Below are positions 1 to 13,622 of a stretch of DNA of 64,000 nt, one piece after another. Source of the stretch: Sacculina carcini (lineage: Eukaryota; Arthropoda; Thecostraca; Sacculinidae); contig OU696583.1 in assembly GCA_916048095.2 (NCBI GenBank), positions 2,579,001 to 2,643,000 on the forward strand, given 5' to 3'. Numbering within the stretch: position 1 is the first letter of the stretch; the number at the start of each line of letters is the position of its first letter. Both the position numbers and the translations under genes were made by a program. Below the pieces are notes generated by a model that worked only from the letters and a program-made list of their open reading frames with translations, ran no database searches and was not told the origin of the DNA.

Positions 1-2161
1 GCAACTGGAAACAATTGTTGTTGACAGATTGTTTGCTTAGATTTGTCTTGATTGAGCGCTTGAACCTGTGTAGCAGATCTCATCGATATGTGGAGGATCC
101 TGCACAACATTCATGTGTTCTGGCGTGTTTTCTTGCCACGGAGCGTGATCCGTCTCGCCACGTCTGGGCGAACTCAGTGGGAGCGGCTTAAACGCTCAAC
201 GCGTAGTCCGCCATATCTTTTCATCTGACCCGCCAAGTGGCATAAGATTCGCCAAATTGTCAAGCATCAGTTGTGGCACATTGAATTGTGATTAGGTGTT
301 GAATTGTGATTTGTAGGTTAGTGTACTAGATCTTAATAACCTGTTAATAACGACATCGCTTAAATTGTAGTTTGGCCCATGACTCGGTGAAGAAATTAGT
401 ATGTGGCCTCTTGTCTGAAGTTGACCTGCCACTGGCGTGCGGTCACGACTGCGCGCACACGGGAGCCGTTATAAAAAGTGTCTCGTGATGATCATGGTGC
501 ATGAGTGCGATAGTCACACAATTTATAGCGTTTGCGTTGCTTTCATTCCAGTTTCATCATTGATTTGAGTGAAAACAATGATGATGAAGCGAATGCGACA
601 CATTTCTGAGAGACGAGCTCAAGTGTTTCTCCTCGTCATGCAGTCCAGCCGTGACTTTTGACGCACATAGCCTGCAACATAGCCGCTCAACTACTAGACT
701 GACTTGCCATGCATTACCCGGTGTCTCACTCTTGACTTCTTGCAGTACAAAAACCACATACCAGACATGCATTCTAGACAAAAAAGAGGAAGTGCTTCAT
801 CTGTGTAATTGGGTTTGTGAATGACGGCAGCTGACCCCCGTGTGACGGATTGAGAGGATGAAGGACAATTTCAATTCAATGTGGCCGATTCTTCGATTGT
901 CTTGCGTGCTGTGACCAGGGTCTTTGTTGGCTTATATTGGCTGGTCGGGCAGTTCAACATCACTGTGCTGAATTGTCACACATTGTACGTAGATTATTCG
1001 GACTGGGTCTTATTTCGTGATGCTGTGTGACGTGCAGCAATGATGTGCTGCTGTTTGAATTTCAACAGTCACATCATGTGTATTGTTATTGAATGTATTT
1101 TATTGAATATCATTGTACTGTTAATGCATACTACCGCGTGGAGGTCGGTTCCATACAGTTTGATTCGAGGGATGTATTGTATCACCACCATGCAGTATAT
1201 ATACATATTTTGTTTGTTCCATGATCCCACTGCCTCTCACTCTGAGCCCGCCCATGTACTGTGCTATGTTACAATGTTAATGTATTGTCAATGTTATGAT
1301 GCCATGTAATTGTTATAATGCCATGTAAGTGTTATGATGAAAATATATTTGTATATAATCGTTTACACTGTATGCGATCATGCGCAGTGTAAATGTATGT
1401 CATCGGGCTCATTGTACACATGGCTTGATGTAATGTTGCAATGGTTTAATTTCCCTGAATGTTATACATGTATAATGTCATTGAATGTTGATGATTGATT
1501 ATATTTGTCTCTGATGATCAATCAATTGATATAAATGTTGATTTCATGTCGTTTGTATGATGTGTGTATAATGCGTTTATGTTATGTTTGTGTAATAATT
1601 CATGTGTTAGGCATATGTGTTAAATATAGTTCAGAATGTTCATACTGTTTATTGACTTCTCAACCGCAATCTTAACAATGCCTGATAGCACCACAATTAC
1701 TAGCGTGTTCGGTAATGTTTGAATAGTCCGTGACAAGTGCAGTGAGTATCATGACATAAAAACAATTGTGTTCTTGATCGACTGGCTGCTGGTTATATGG
1801 AAAGGTTAGTGTTTGATGCTGTTACAACTTCAATCATAGTCTGACTAAAACATAACTGTGTTGACCAACTCAAACATAATGTAGGTGCAAGGTGCTGTGG
1901 CAGAGCTTCATAGTAAAATTAATATACTCGAAAATGAAGCATCACACATTTGGGCATTTCTATTAAATTCTATTGCCATTCTTTAGTCGTGTTTCATTTT
2001 TTCAAATATCGCTCATTCATTTGAAGGGAATATCCCTATACTACAATTGACTGACAATATATATTTACAAGTATTCTTCCAGTTAAACTGTTATATGTTC
2101 TGTATTTGCTACATTATTCTTATGAATGCTCTTCCGCACGACGGGCGGGTTTTAATGCTAG
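1..2161. other. Apparently single-copy intergenic sequence left of the repeat array
   Basis: I see no supportable gene in this stretch. The short ORFs have no recognisable motifs, and start and stop positions look random. GC falls from moderate in the first kilobase to AT-rich after about 1040. The last 35 bases or so (about 2127-2161) already carry the hairpin motif and the TTTTAATGCTAG terminus of the array that begins at 2162. It could be the 3' untranslated part of a gene outside the window, but nothing visible demonstrates that. Confidence 0.5.
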
Positions 2162-2192
2162 TCTATATATATAAAAGAGATCCTCTGTGTGT

Positions 2193-2229
<37 letters not shown>

Positions 2230-2339
2230 CGACCCTCCTTGGTCCATTTTCTATCAGCTATTATTCGGCCACCACTCAGCCTACCCGCTAACAATTTATA
2301 CCATCACGTTGGAAATTTTCTTGTCTACACTTTAGATTA

Positions 2340-4100
2340 AATTTTAAATTTCAAAAATGAAATCATAAAAAGTTATAGCGGTGAAAAGACAAAATGAACC
2401 CTGAAAAATGCGAAAATTGTGGTCAATGCTCTGCCATCTACTCCTCATAAACCAGAAATGGTACAGCCAAACAGATTATACCACTGTGTAGAGAATTTTC
2501 TGTTCTACAAGATAGGTTATAATTCATATCCAAAAATAGAACATAAAAGATGTAAACATGACAAAATTTCAATCTATATTCAAAATTATATTTATACTCC
2601 ACGCGTCCGATTTTCTATACTTTTTTCTCTATGTATCAAAAACTAATTATCACACAACTAAATAAATAATACCATCATGCTGGGAATTTTGTTTGCTACA
2701 ACACGGTATAATTTTTAATTTTCCAAAGTGTATTGAAAAAAAGTTACGGCGGTGTGAAGTCAAAATGACAAAGTCAAAAATGCAAAATTAGCACTGGAAA
2801 CCGTGAATGTTTTGGTAAATATTCCCCTATCTATTCTTCATAAACCAGCAATGGTACAGCTATAAAAATTATACTATTGTGTAGATAATTTTGTGTTCTA
2901 CAAGAAAAGTTATAATTTATACCCACAAATGATACAAAAAATGTGTAAAATTGGCAAAATTGTCAAATACATCCAAAATTAAAATTGATCACCGGGCGCC
3001 TAAATTAATTCATTTTTCTACCTATTTCTCAGGAACTATTTGTCACACATTAAAATAAATTATATCATCGTGCTGGAAATTGTATTTTTTTAAATGCGGT
3101 ATAATTCTTAATTTTCCAAAGTGTATCTGAAGGAAGTGACGGCGGTGTAAAGTCAAAAGGACATATTGCCAATTTGACAGCTATTATGCGCACTTGCGAT
3201 TACACAGGAATATACTACTGTGTAGAGAATTTTGTGTTCTACAAGAAAAGGTATAATTTATACCCACAAATGATACAAAAAACGTGTAAAATTGGCAAAA
3301 TTCTCAAATGCATCCAAAATTACACTAGAACACCGGGTGACTAAAATTTATTCATTTTTCTACCCATTTCTCAGGAACTGTTTGTCATACCTTAAAATTA
3401 ATTATACCATCGTGCTAGAAATGTTGTTTTCTACAATACAGTATAATTCTTAATTTTCCAAGGTGTATCTGAAGGAAGATACGGCGGTGTAAAGTCAAAA
3501 TGTCATGTTGCCAATTTGACAGCTATTATGCGTACTTGCGATTACACATGAATATACACTGATTTAATTTCACTCAAGTCCAATCACAATTTACGCACTT
3601 GCGATTACACAGGAATATACTACTGTGTAGAGAATTTTGTGTTCTACAAGATAAGCTATAATTTATACCCACAAATGATACAAAAAACGTGTAAAATTGG
3701 CAAAATTCTCAAATACATCCAAAATTACACTTGAACACCGGGCGACTAAAATTAATTCATTTTTCTACTATTTCTCAGTAACTATTTGTTACACATAAAA
3801 ATAAATTATACCATCGTTCTAGAAATTTTTTCTTCTACAATACGGTATAATTTGTAATTTTCCAAAGGGTATCTGAAGGAAGTTACGGCGGTGTAAAGTC
3901 AAAAGGACATATTGCCAATTTGACAGCTATTATGCGCACTTGCGATTACACAGGAATATACACCGATTAAATTTCACTGAAGCCCAATCACAATTAAGAA
4001 TGCATCATATTATCTCCAAGCATGGATGGTGTGGTTTTATTGCGTACAGTTTAATTAATGCTACACTCTACTGAATATAAAGGCTTTATTGTCCTCAATA
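2340..4100 (+). repeat. Internal long tandem repeats of unit 1 (four copies)
   Basis: Four diverged copies, anchored by TGTAGA...TCTACA near 2489, 2881, 3221 and 3625, are spaced roughly 340-400 bp apart. Each copy carries the potential stem TGTAGA/TCTACA with an 11-base loop. Most also carry a perfect 15-base palindrome GGTATAATTTATACC (for example 3250-3264) or a close variant. Each later copy ends with GCACTTGCGATTACACAGG. These repeats are the main length-variable part of the units: three, four or six copies depending on the unit. The ORF of about 75 codons present in the first repeat has no signal of selection that I can see and recurs only because the repeat recurs. Confidence 0.8.
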
Positions 4101-4104
4101 ACGT

Positions 4105-6640
4105 TCCGCACGACGGGCGGGTAAAATGCTATTGGGAACAAAGTAAACTACTGAATTTAACTGTGTAATTTAATTGGTTTAATTTCAAGTTGCATAAGCA
4201 TAAGTTGCATAAGAATATGGGCTGCAATATCATGTAATGCCAACTTATGCTGTTTTAGCGGAAGCATTAACCTGGAATTATAGAGATGACAAAAGGTTGC
4301 ATTGTTTTGATAGTGTTGTGGAAAAACATGTTTTCTAAATTGAAACATAAATTTCACATTTAGACTTTTAGATTAGCTATAACTTTCCTGTGGGTTTGTT
4401 TTTCTTTTTCAATTTGCACTAATTTTTTTATGAATTGAATATTAATTATATTTTATGAACTGTTCCGCACGACGGGCGAATTAAATGTATCTATAAAGAG
4501 TGGGTTTAAATGATAGCGAGGTATATGATATTTTGCTAGCAGTAAATATTCTAGCGATAAAAGTAGAATAGCTCTTAAGCAAATGATTTTGGAGAATGAT
4601 GTGAACCTTTAAATATATTTTGCGATCTGATGATATATGTATTAGGAATAATACGTAGCAGAATATAGATTGCATAATATAATATCGGCTGTAATATCAA
4701 GGGCTGCATTATCGATGTAATCCAAAAAATAACAACTGTATGAATATGATGCATTAGTGGAAGCATTAAACGGGAATTATGAGATAATATGATAATGGTG
4801 TAAAATTATATCGCATTATGCAACAAATGTGAATTTAGCTACCTTACAGTTTGGTCCCGATACTATATTGGCGGGTTGAGAGAAAAGTATTGGTGGGCCG
4901 CGTGTTTGGGACCCCTGGGGTAGATAATCTCAGTCTTCTGATTACAAATTATGATCGCATCAGTATATTTTGTGATCACAAACTAATAAGTTAAATCACC
5001 TCAGACTAGGCTGAGAGCGGTCAAGATTGAATGGTTGGGTTGGGTTGGGTAGGTTTGACTCAGGTTATATTGGGTTTTAATGATAGCGGAAAATATATAA
5101 ATTTTAACAATAAATATTATAGCGGTAAAAGTGAAATAGTACTTAAGCAAATGATATTGGGGAATGATGTTAAGTAATAAATATAGTTTGGAAACAGTCT
5201 GATGAAAAGATTTCATCATCTTTCATTGTTTGTTTCGTGTTTGTGTTCTGAATTATACCACACGACGGGCAGATTTATATATCAGGCGGGTTGAGGGATA
5301 ATATTTGTCAAAATAAGAACAAAAATATTCACATTTAGACTTTTCTATTGGTCAAGATATTTATAGGTTACATTTTTTGCTTTTCGATTTGTATTCATTA
5401 TATTTTATGGATTTGATATGAATTTTATTGTATGAATTGTTCCGCACGACGGGTGGGCTTAAAAAAGTGTTTTTAGATCATTTTTTCAAATGGTTCATTT
5501 AAAAAAAGTTTTTTTTTTTAAAAATAAAAATGTTCCGCGGGCAGCAACTATAGACAATAGAACGTTCAATTTACCCTGTAGAATTAATCCATACACAAAA
5601 CCAATGGATTTGACTTCAAGATGCAGAACGGATCGTGTTCGAGTTCTGAATTATTCAGCACGACGGGCGGGTTTAAAAATGACTCAGGCGGACTGAGGGG
5701 AAATATTGTGTCGAAATAAAAATAATTAAACTTATAATTTTCAATTGATTAATATTTTTATGTGTGTACCCTATTTCATTTTTATTTTTCCATATTTTTT
5801 ATGAATTGAATATGAATTTCATGTTATGAATTGCTCCGCACAACTGGCGGGTTTTAATGCTATATATATACATAAAGAAGAAATTATCTGTCTGTCTGTG
5901 TATGTATGCTTGAATATGAGGTGACATAATTGCGCTGGCTCATGGTTCGCTGGTTCAATTATCAGGGGCTTCAAACGCAAACGAAGCGATGGCTCATTTT
6001 TATGAAATAAAAATGTCCCGCGGGCAGCAATAAAACGTTCAATTTCACCGTATAGAATGAATTCATATACAAAACTAATGGATTTGACTTCAAGAACCAG
6101 AACGGATGGTGTTCGAGTTCTGAATTTCTCCTCACGTCGGGCGGGTTTAAATATGAGGCGGGTTGAGTGAAAATATTTTGTCAAAATAAAATTAAAAATA
6201 ATGAAATTTAGACTTTTTAATTGATTAAGGTCTTCATGAGTTTGCCTTATTTATTTTTAATTTGCAATATTTTTATGAATTGTTCCGCACAACGGGCGGG
6301 TTTTAATGCGGTTTTAATGCTATATATATACATAAAGAAGAAATTATCTGTCTGTCTGTGTATGTATGCTTGAATATGAGGTGACATAATTGCGCTGGTT
6401 CATGGTTCGCTGGTTCAATGATCAGGGGCTTCAAACGCAAACGAAGCGATGGCTCATTTTTATGAAATAAAAATGTCCCGCGGGCAGCAATAAAACGTTC
6501 AATTTCACCGTGTAGAATGAATTCATATACAAAACTAATGGATTTGACTTCAAGAACCAGAACGGATGGTGTTCGAGTTCTGAATTATTCCGCACGTCGG
6601 CCGGGTTTAAATATGAGGCGGGCTGAGTGAAAATATTTTG
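4105..6640 (+). repeat. Hairpin-bearing 3' monomers of unit 1
   Basis: These are AT-rich monomers of about 150-350 bp. The typical order is a GC-rich motif (CCGCACGACGGGCGG), GTTTAAATATGAGGCGGG, an A-rich stretch, TTTAGACTTTT, then TTTATGAATTGAATATGAA leading to the next GC-rich motif. Variants include CAGCACGACGGGCGG, CCTCACGTCGGGCGG and CCGCACGTCGGCCGG. The same motif immediately precedes the TTTTAATGCTAG terminus of several units, so the terminal hairpin appears to have been copied serially. A TTGGGTTGGGTTGGG tract lies at about 5037-5051. Confidence 0.75.
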
Positions 6641-6735
6641 CTATATATATACATAAAGAAGAAATTATCTGTCTGTCTGTGTATGTATGCTTGAATATGA
6701 GGTGACATAATTGCGCAGGTCCAATGGTATATATA

Positions 6736-9700
6736 TCTATATATATAAAAGAGATCCTCTGTGTGTCTGTCTGTCTGTGTGTGTGTGTGTGTGTTCGACC
6801 CTCCTTGGTCCATTTTCTATCAGCTATTATTCGGCCACCACTCAGCCTACCCGCTAACAATTTATACCATCACGTTGGAAATTTTCTTGTCTACACTTTA
6901 GATTAAATTTTAAATTTCAAAAATGAAATCAAAAAAAGTTATAGCGGTGAAAAGACAAAATGAACCCTGAAAAATGCGAAAATTGTGGTCAATGCTCTGC
7001 CATCTACTCCTCATAAACCAGAAATGGTACAGCCAAACAGATTATACCACTGTGTAGAGAATTTTCTGTTCTACAAGATAGGTTATAATTCATATCCAAA
7101 AATAGAACATAAAAGATGTAAACATGACAAAATTTCAATCTATATTCAAAATTATATTTATACTCCACGCGTCCGATTTTCTATACTTTTTTCTCTATGT
7201 ATCAAAAACTAATTATCACACAACTAAATAAATAATACCATCATGCTGGGAATTTTGTTTGCTACAACACGGTATAATTTTTAATTTTCCAAAGTGTATT
7301 AAAAAAAAGTTACGGCGGTGTGAAGTCAAAATGACAAAGTCAAAAATGCAAAATTAGCACTGGAAACCGTGAATGTTTTGGTAAATATTCCCCTATCTAT
7401 TCCTCATAAACCAGCAATGGTACAGCTATAAAAATTATACTATTGTGTAGATAATTTTGTGTTCTACAAGAAAAGTTATAATTTATACCCACAAATGATA
7501 CAAAAAATGTGTAAAATTGGCAAAATTGTCAAATACATCCAAAATTAAAATTGATCACCGGGCGCCTAAATTAATTCATTTTTCTACCTATTTCTCAGGA
7601 ACTATTTGTCACACATTAAAATAAATTATATCATCGTGCTGGAAATTGTATTTTTTTAAATGCGGTATAATTCTTAATTTTCTAAAGTGTATCTGAAGGA
7701 AGTGACGGCGGTGTAAAGTCAAAAGGACATATTGCCAATTTGACAGCTATTATGCGCACTTGCGATTACACAGGAATATACTACTGTGTAGAGAATTTTG
7801 TGTTCTACAAGAAAAGGTATAATTTATACCCACAAATGATACAAAAAACGTGTAAAATTGGCAAAATTCTCAAATACATCCAAAATTTCACTTGAACACA
7901 GGCCGAATAAGATTAATTAATTTTTCTACTATTTCTCAGTAACTATTTGCTAAACATAAAAATAAATTATACCATCGTGCTAGAAATGTTGTTTTCTACA
8001 ATACAGTATAATTCTTAATTTTCCAAGGTGTATCTGAAGGAAGATACGGCGGTGTAAAGTCAAAATGTCATGTTGCCAATTTGACAGCTATTATGCGTAC
8101 TTGCGATTACACATGAATATACACTGATTTAATTTCACTCAAGTCCAATCACAATTTACGCACTTGCGATTACTCAGGAATATACTACTGTGTAGAGAAT
8201 TTTGTGTTCTACAAGATAAGCTATAATTTATAACCACAAATGATACAAAAAACGTGTAAAATTGGCAAAATTCTCAAATACATCCAAAATTTCACTTGAA
8301 CACCGGCCGAATAAGATTAATTAATTTTTCTACTATTTCTCAGTAACTATTTGCTAAACATAAAAATAAATTATACCATCGTGCTAGAAATCTTGTTTTC
8401 TACAATACGGTATAATTTGTAATTTTACAAAGTGTATCTGAAGGAAGTTACGGCGGTGTAAAGTCAAATTATCATGTTGCCAATTTGACAGCTATTATGC
8501 GCACTTGCGATTACACAGGAATATACACCGATTAAATTTCACTGAAGCCCAATCACAATTAAGAATTCATCATATTATCTCCAAGCATGGATGGTGTGGT
8601 TTTATTGCGTACAGTTTAATTAATGCTACACTATACTGAATATAAAGGCTTTATTGTCCTCAATAACGGAATATACTACTGTGTAGAAAATTTTGTGTTC
8701 TACAAGAAAAGGTATAATTTATACCCACAAATGATACAAAAAACGTGTAAAATTGGCAAAATTCTCAAATACATCCAAAATTACACTTGAGCACCGGGTG
8801 ACTAAAATTTATTCATTTTTCTACCTATTTCTCAAAAACTAATTGTGACACATTAAAATGAATTATACCATCGTGCTAGAAATTTTGGTTTCTACAATAC
8901 GGTATAATTCTTAAATATCCAAAGTGTATCTGAAGGAAGTTACGGCGGTGTAAAGTCAAAATGTCATCTTGCCAATTTGACAGCTATTATGCGCACTGGC
9001 GATTACACATGAATATACACTGATTTAATTTCACTGAAGTCTAATCACAATTGACGCACTTGCGATTACTCAGGAACATACTACTGTGTAGAGAATTTTG
9101 TGTTCTACAAGATAAGCTATAATTTATACCCACAAATGATACAAAAAACGTGTAAAATTGGCAAAATTCTCAAATACATCCAAAATTACACTTGAACACC
9201 GGGCGACTAAAATTAATTCATTTTTCTACTATTTCTCAGTAACTATTTGTTACACATAAAAATAAATTATACCATCGTTCTAGAAATCTTTTCTTCTACA
9301 ATACGGTATAATTTGTAATTTTCCAAAGGGTATCTGAAGGAAGTTACGGCGGTGTAAAGTCAAAAGGACATATTGCCAATTTGACAGCTATTATGCGCAC
9401 TTGCGATTACACAGGAATATACACCGATTAAATTTCACTGAAGCCCAATCACAATTAAGAATGCATCATATTATCTCCAAGCATGGATGGTGTGGTTTTA
9501 TTGCGTACAGTTTAATTAATGCTACACTCTACTGAATATAAAGGCTTTATTGTCCTCAATAACGTTCCGCACGACGGGCGGGTAAAATGCTATTGGGAAC
9601 AAAGTAAACTACTGAATTTAACTGTGTAATTTAATTGGTTTAATTTCAAGTTGCATAAGCATAAGTTGCATAAGGATATGGGTTGCAATATCATGTAATG

Positions 9701-12700
9701 CCAACTTATGCTGTTTTAGCGGAAGCATTAACCTGGAATTATAGAGATGAGAGAAAGTTTCATTGTTTTGATAGTATTAAATTCTGAATTACTACACACG
9801 AAGGACGGGTGAGAATTTGAGCAGTGTTGAGGGAAAAAACTTCGACAATAATTAAAACAAGAATTCACAAATTTGACTTTTTCTATTGGTCGTTTTTCAT
9901 CAATTTTCTTTGTGTTTGTTTCGTGTTTGAGTTCTGAATTTTTCCGCACGACGGGCAGCTTTAAATATGAGGCGGGTTGTGGAAAAACATGTTTTCTAAA
10001 TTGAAACATAAGTTTCACATTGAGACTTTTATATTGGCTAAAACGTTTCTATGGGTTTTTTCAATTTGCACTAATTTTTTATGAATTGAATATTAATTAT
10101 ATTCTATGAACTGTTCCGCACGACGGGCGGGCTTAAATGTATATATAAAGAGTGGGTTTACATGATAGCGAGGTATATGATATTTTGCTAGCAGTAAATA
10201 TTCTAGCGATAAAAGTAGAATAGCTCTCAAGCAAATGATTTTGGAGAATGATGTTAACCTTTAAATATATTTTGCGATCTGATGATATATGTATTAGGAA
10301 CAATACGTAGTAGAGTATAGATTGCATAATATAATATCGGCTGTAACATCAAGGGATGTAATATCGGTGTAATCCAAAAAATAACAACTGTATGAATGTG
10401 ATGCATTAGTGGAAGCATTAACCGGGAATTATGAGATAATATTATGGAAAAAATTCATGTATATACTAAAAAAATTTATTGTTATTTTGTGTTTACATTT
10501 CGAAATTATACCTGACGACAGGCGGGCTTAAGTATGAGGCGGGTTGACTGAATAATATGTCGTCAATTATTAGAATAAGAATATGCAAATTCAGAACAGG
10601 AATTTTCTATTGGTATAGATTTTACAATTCAGAGTTTTCTATTAGACTGGCTGTTTGCATGTAAATATGTATTACTTCTGTTTTATTAGTTGTTCCGCAC
10701 GACGGGTGGGTTTAAATATTAAATGTTACCGTGTAGAATGAGTTCATATACAAAACTCACGGGCTTGACTTCAAGATCCAGACTCACTAATGAAAATGTA
10801 TATTAAATGGTGTATAATTAAATCACATTATACAATAAATGTGATTTAACCAGTCTTACAATTTGGTTTCTATACTATAACGGCGAGGTGCGAGAAAAGT
10901 ATTGGTGGGCCGCGTGTTTGAGTCCCCTGGCGTAAATAATCTCAAACTTCTGATTAGAAATTATGATTGAATCGGTTCATTTTGTGATCACAAACTAATA
11001 AGTTGGATCACCTCAGATTAGGCTGGGTTATGTCAAGATGGGGTGGTTGGGTTGGGTTGGGTAGGTTTGACTCAGGTTATATTGGGTTTTAATGATAGCG
11101 GAAAATATATAAGTTTAAGCAATACATATTATAGCGGTAAAAGTAAAATAGTACTTAAGCAAATGATGTTGGGGAATCATGTTAAATAATAAATATAGTT
11201 TGGAAACATTCTGATGAAAAGATTTCATCATCTTTCATTGTTTGTTTCGTGTTTGTGTTATGAAGTATACCACACGACGGGCAGATTTATATATCAGGCG
11301 GCTTGAGGGATAATATTTGTCAAAATTAAAACAAAAATATCCACATTTAGACTTTTCTATTGGTCAAGATATTTATAGCTTACATTTTTTGCTTTTAAAT
11401 TTGTATTCATTATATTTTATGGATTTGGTATGAATTTTATTGTATGGAAACAATAAAATGAAATTCCTGATTGTTCCGCACGACGGGCGGGTTTAAAAAA
11501 AAGTGTTTTTAGTTCATTTTTTCAAATGGTTCATTTAAAAATATGTAATTTTTTTAAATAAAAATGATCCGCGGGCAGCAACCATAGACAATAGAACGTT
11601 CAATTTCCCCTGTAGAATTAATCCATACACAAACCAATGGATTTTACTTCAAGATCCAGAACGGATCGTGTTCGAGCTCTGAATTATTCAACACGACAGG
11701 CGGGTTTAAAAATGACTCAGGCGGACTGAGGGGAAATATGTTGTCGAAATAAAAATAATTAAACTTATAATTTTCAATTGATAAATATTTTATGAGTGTA
11801 CCCTATTTCATTTTTATTTTTCCATATTTTTTATGAATTGAATATGAATTTCATGTTATGAATTTCTCCGCACAGCGGGCGGGTATTAATGCCATATATA
11901 TACATAAAGAAGAAATTATCTGTCTGTCTGTGTATGTATGCTTGAATATGAGGTGACATAATTGCGCTGGTTCAATGGTATATATATATACATAAAGAAG
12001 AAATTATCTGTCTGTCTGTGTATGTATGCTTGGATATGAGGTGACATAATTGCGCAGGTTCAATGGTATATATATACATAAAGAAGAAATTATCTGTCTG
12101 TCTGTGTATGTATGCTTGAATATGAGGTGACATAATTGCGCGGGTTCAATGGTATAGATCAGGGGCTTAATTGTTCCGCACGACGGGCGGGTAAAATGCT
12201 ACTGGGAACAAAGTAAACTACTGAATTATTGTACCATATAGAACCATTAAATAAAAAACCATTATTATATAATAAAAAACCATTTGAATATTAGTTAGTT
12301 AGTTGTCATTAGTTGGTTTATATATAAAGAACCATTGGTGTTGGGGCTTAATTGTTCCGCACGACGGGCGGGTTTAAATATGAGGCTGTTCGAGGGAAAA
12401 TGTTAAATGTTTTGCTTTTTAATTTGTATTCAGTTTATTTTATGGATTGAATATGCATTTTATTTTATGGATTGAATATGCATATTATTTTATGGATTGA
12501 ATATGCATTTCATTTTATAAATTGTTCAGCACGATGGGCGGGTTTAAATATGAGACGGGCTGAAGGAAAATATGTTGTCAAAAAATATAATTGAATTTAG
12601 ACTTTTCAATTGAGTAAGATTTTAATGAGTATATCTGTTTTCTTTTTTAATTTGCAATATGTTTATGAATTAAATATGAATTTAATGCTTGAATATGAGG

Positions 12701-13552
12701 TGACATAATTGCGCTGGCTCATGGTTCGCTGGTTCAATTATCAGGGGCTTCAAACGCAAACGAAGCGATGGCTCATTTTTATGAAATAAAAATGTCCCGC
12801 GGGCAGCAATAAAACGTTCAATTTCACCGTATAGAATGAATTCATATACAAAACTAATGGATTTGACTTCAAGAACCAGAACGGATGGTGTTCGAGTTCT
12901 GAATTTTTCCTCACGTCGGGCGGGTTTAAATATGAGGCGGGTTGAGTGAAAATATTTTGTCAAAATAAAATTAAAAATAATGAAATTTAGACTTTTTAAT
13001 TGATTAAGGTCTTCATGAGTTTGCCTTATTTATTTTTAATTTGCAATATTTTTATGAATTCTTCCGCACAACGGGCGGGTTTTAATGCGGTTTTAATGCT
13101 ATATATATACATAAAGAAGAAATTATCTGTCTGTCTGTGTATGTATGCTTGAATATGAGGTGACATAATTGCGCTGGTTCATGGTTCGCTGGTTCAATGA
13201 TCAGGGGCTTCAAACGCAAACGAAGCGATGGCTCATTTTTATGAAATAAAAATGTCCCGCGGGCAGCAATAAAACGTTCAATTTCACCGTGTAGAATGAA
13301 TTCATATACAAAACTAATGGATTTGACTTCATGAACCAGAACGGATGGTGTTCGAGTTCTGAATTATTCCGCACGTCGGCCGGGTTTAAATATGAGGCGG
13401 GCTGAGTGAAAATATTTTTTCAAAATGTAAATTAAAAATAATAAAATTTAGACTTTTTAATTGATTAAGGTTTTTATGAGTTTGCCTTATTTATTTTTAA
13501 TTTGCAATATTTTTATGAATTCTTCCGCACAACGGGCGGGTTTTAATGCTAG
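6736..13552 (+). mobile_element. Helitron-like array, unit 2 (long form)
   Basis: The unit starts with TC at 6736, inside an AT tract where unit 1 and its distant duplicate diverge, so this looks like a clean insertion or junction point. A TG tract and leader are followed by six internal long repeats (anchors near 7053, 7445, 7785, 8189, 8675, 9086) and then hairpin monomers from about 9562. Within 11,890-12,160 three short second-type leaders (CTGTCTGTCTGTGTATG) are tandemly stacked. It ends with TTTTAATGCTAG at 13552. No protein-coding gene is visible. Confidence 0.6.
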
Positions 13553-13584
13553 TCTATATATATAAAAGAGATCCTCTGTGTGTC

Positions 13585-13622
<38 letters not shown>

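Larger units (their letters stand above)
2162..6735 (+). mobile_element. Helitron-like array, unit 1
   Basis: The unit begins TCTATATATATAAAAGAG directly after CTAG (2158-2161), then a TG microsatellite (about 2186-2229) and a conserved leader with ACCCTCCTTGGTCC. An internal series of four long repeats follows to about 4100. Bases 4105-6735 are AT-rich monomers carrying the GC-rich motif CCGCACGACGGGCGG or variants near 4105, 4465, 5258, 5442, 5656, 5832, 6128, 6284 and 6590. Helitrons are known to start with TC, to end with a hairpin plus CTRR and to insert between A and T. The match here is inference, since the hairpin is short (4-5 bp). No transposase is encoded. The unit ends at an AT-rich tract where unit 2 starts, not at CTAG. 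Confidence 0.6.

Noticed and set aside
2419-2646. 75-codon ORF recurring in at least five units, plus similar 60-130-codon frames throughout 2162-33472
   Set aside because: They lie inside non-coding repeats. They recur only because the repeat does, are broken in unit 4, and show no signal peptide, domain or codon-level conservation.
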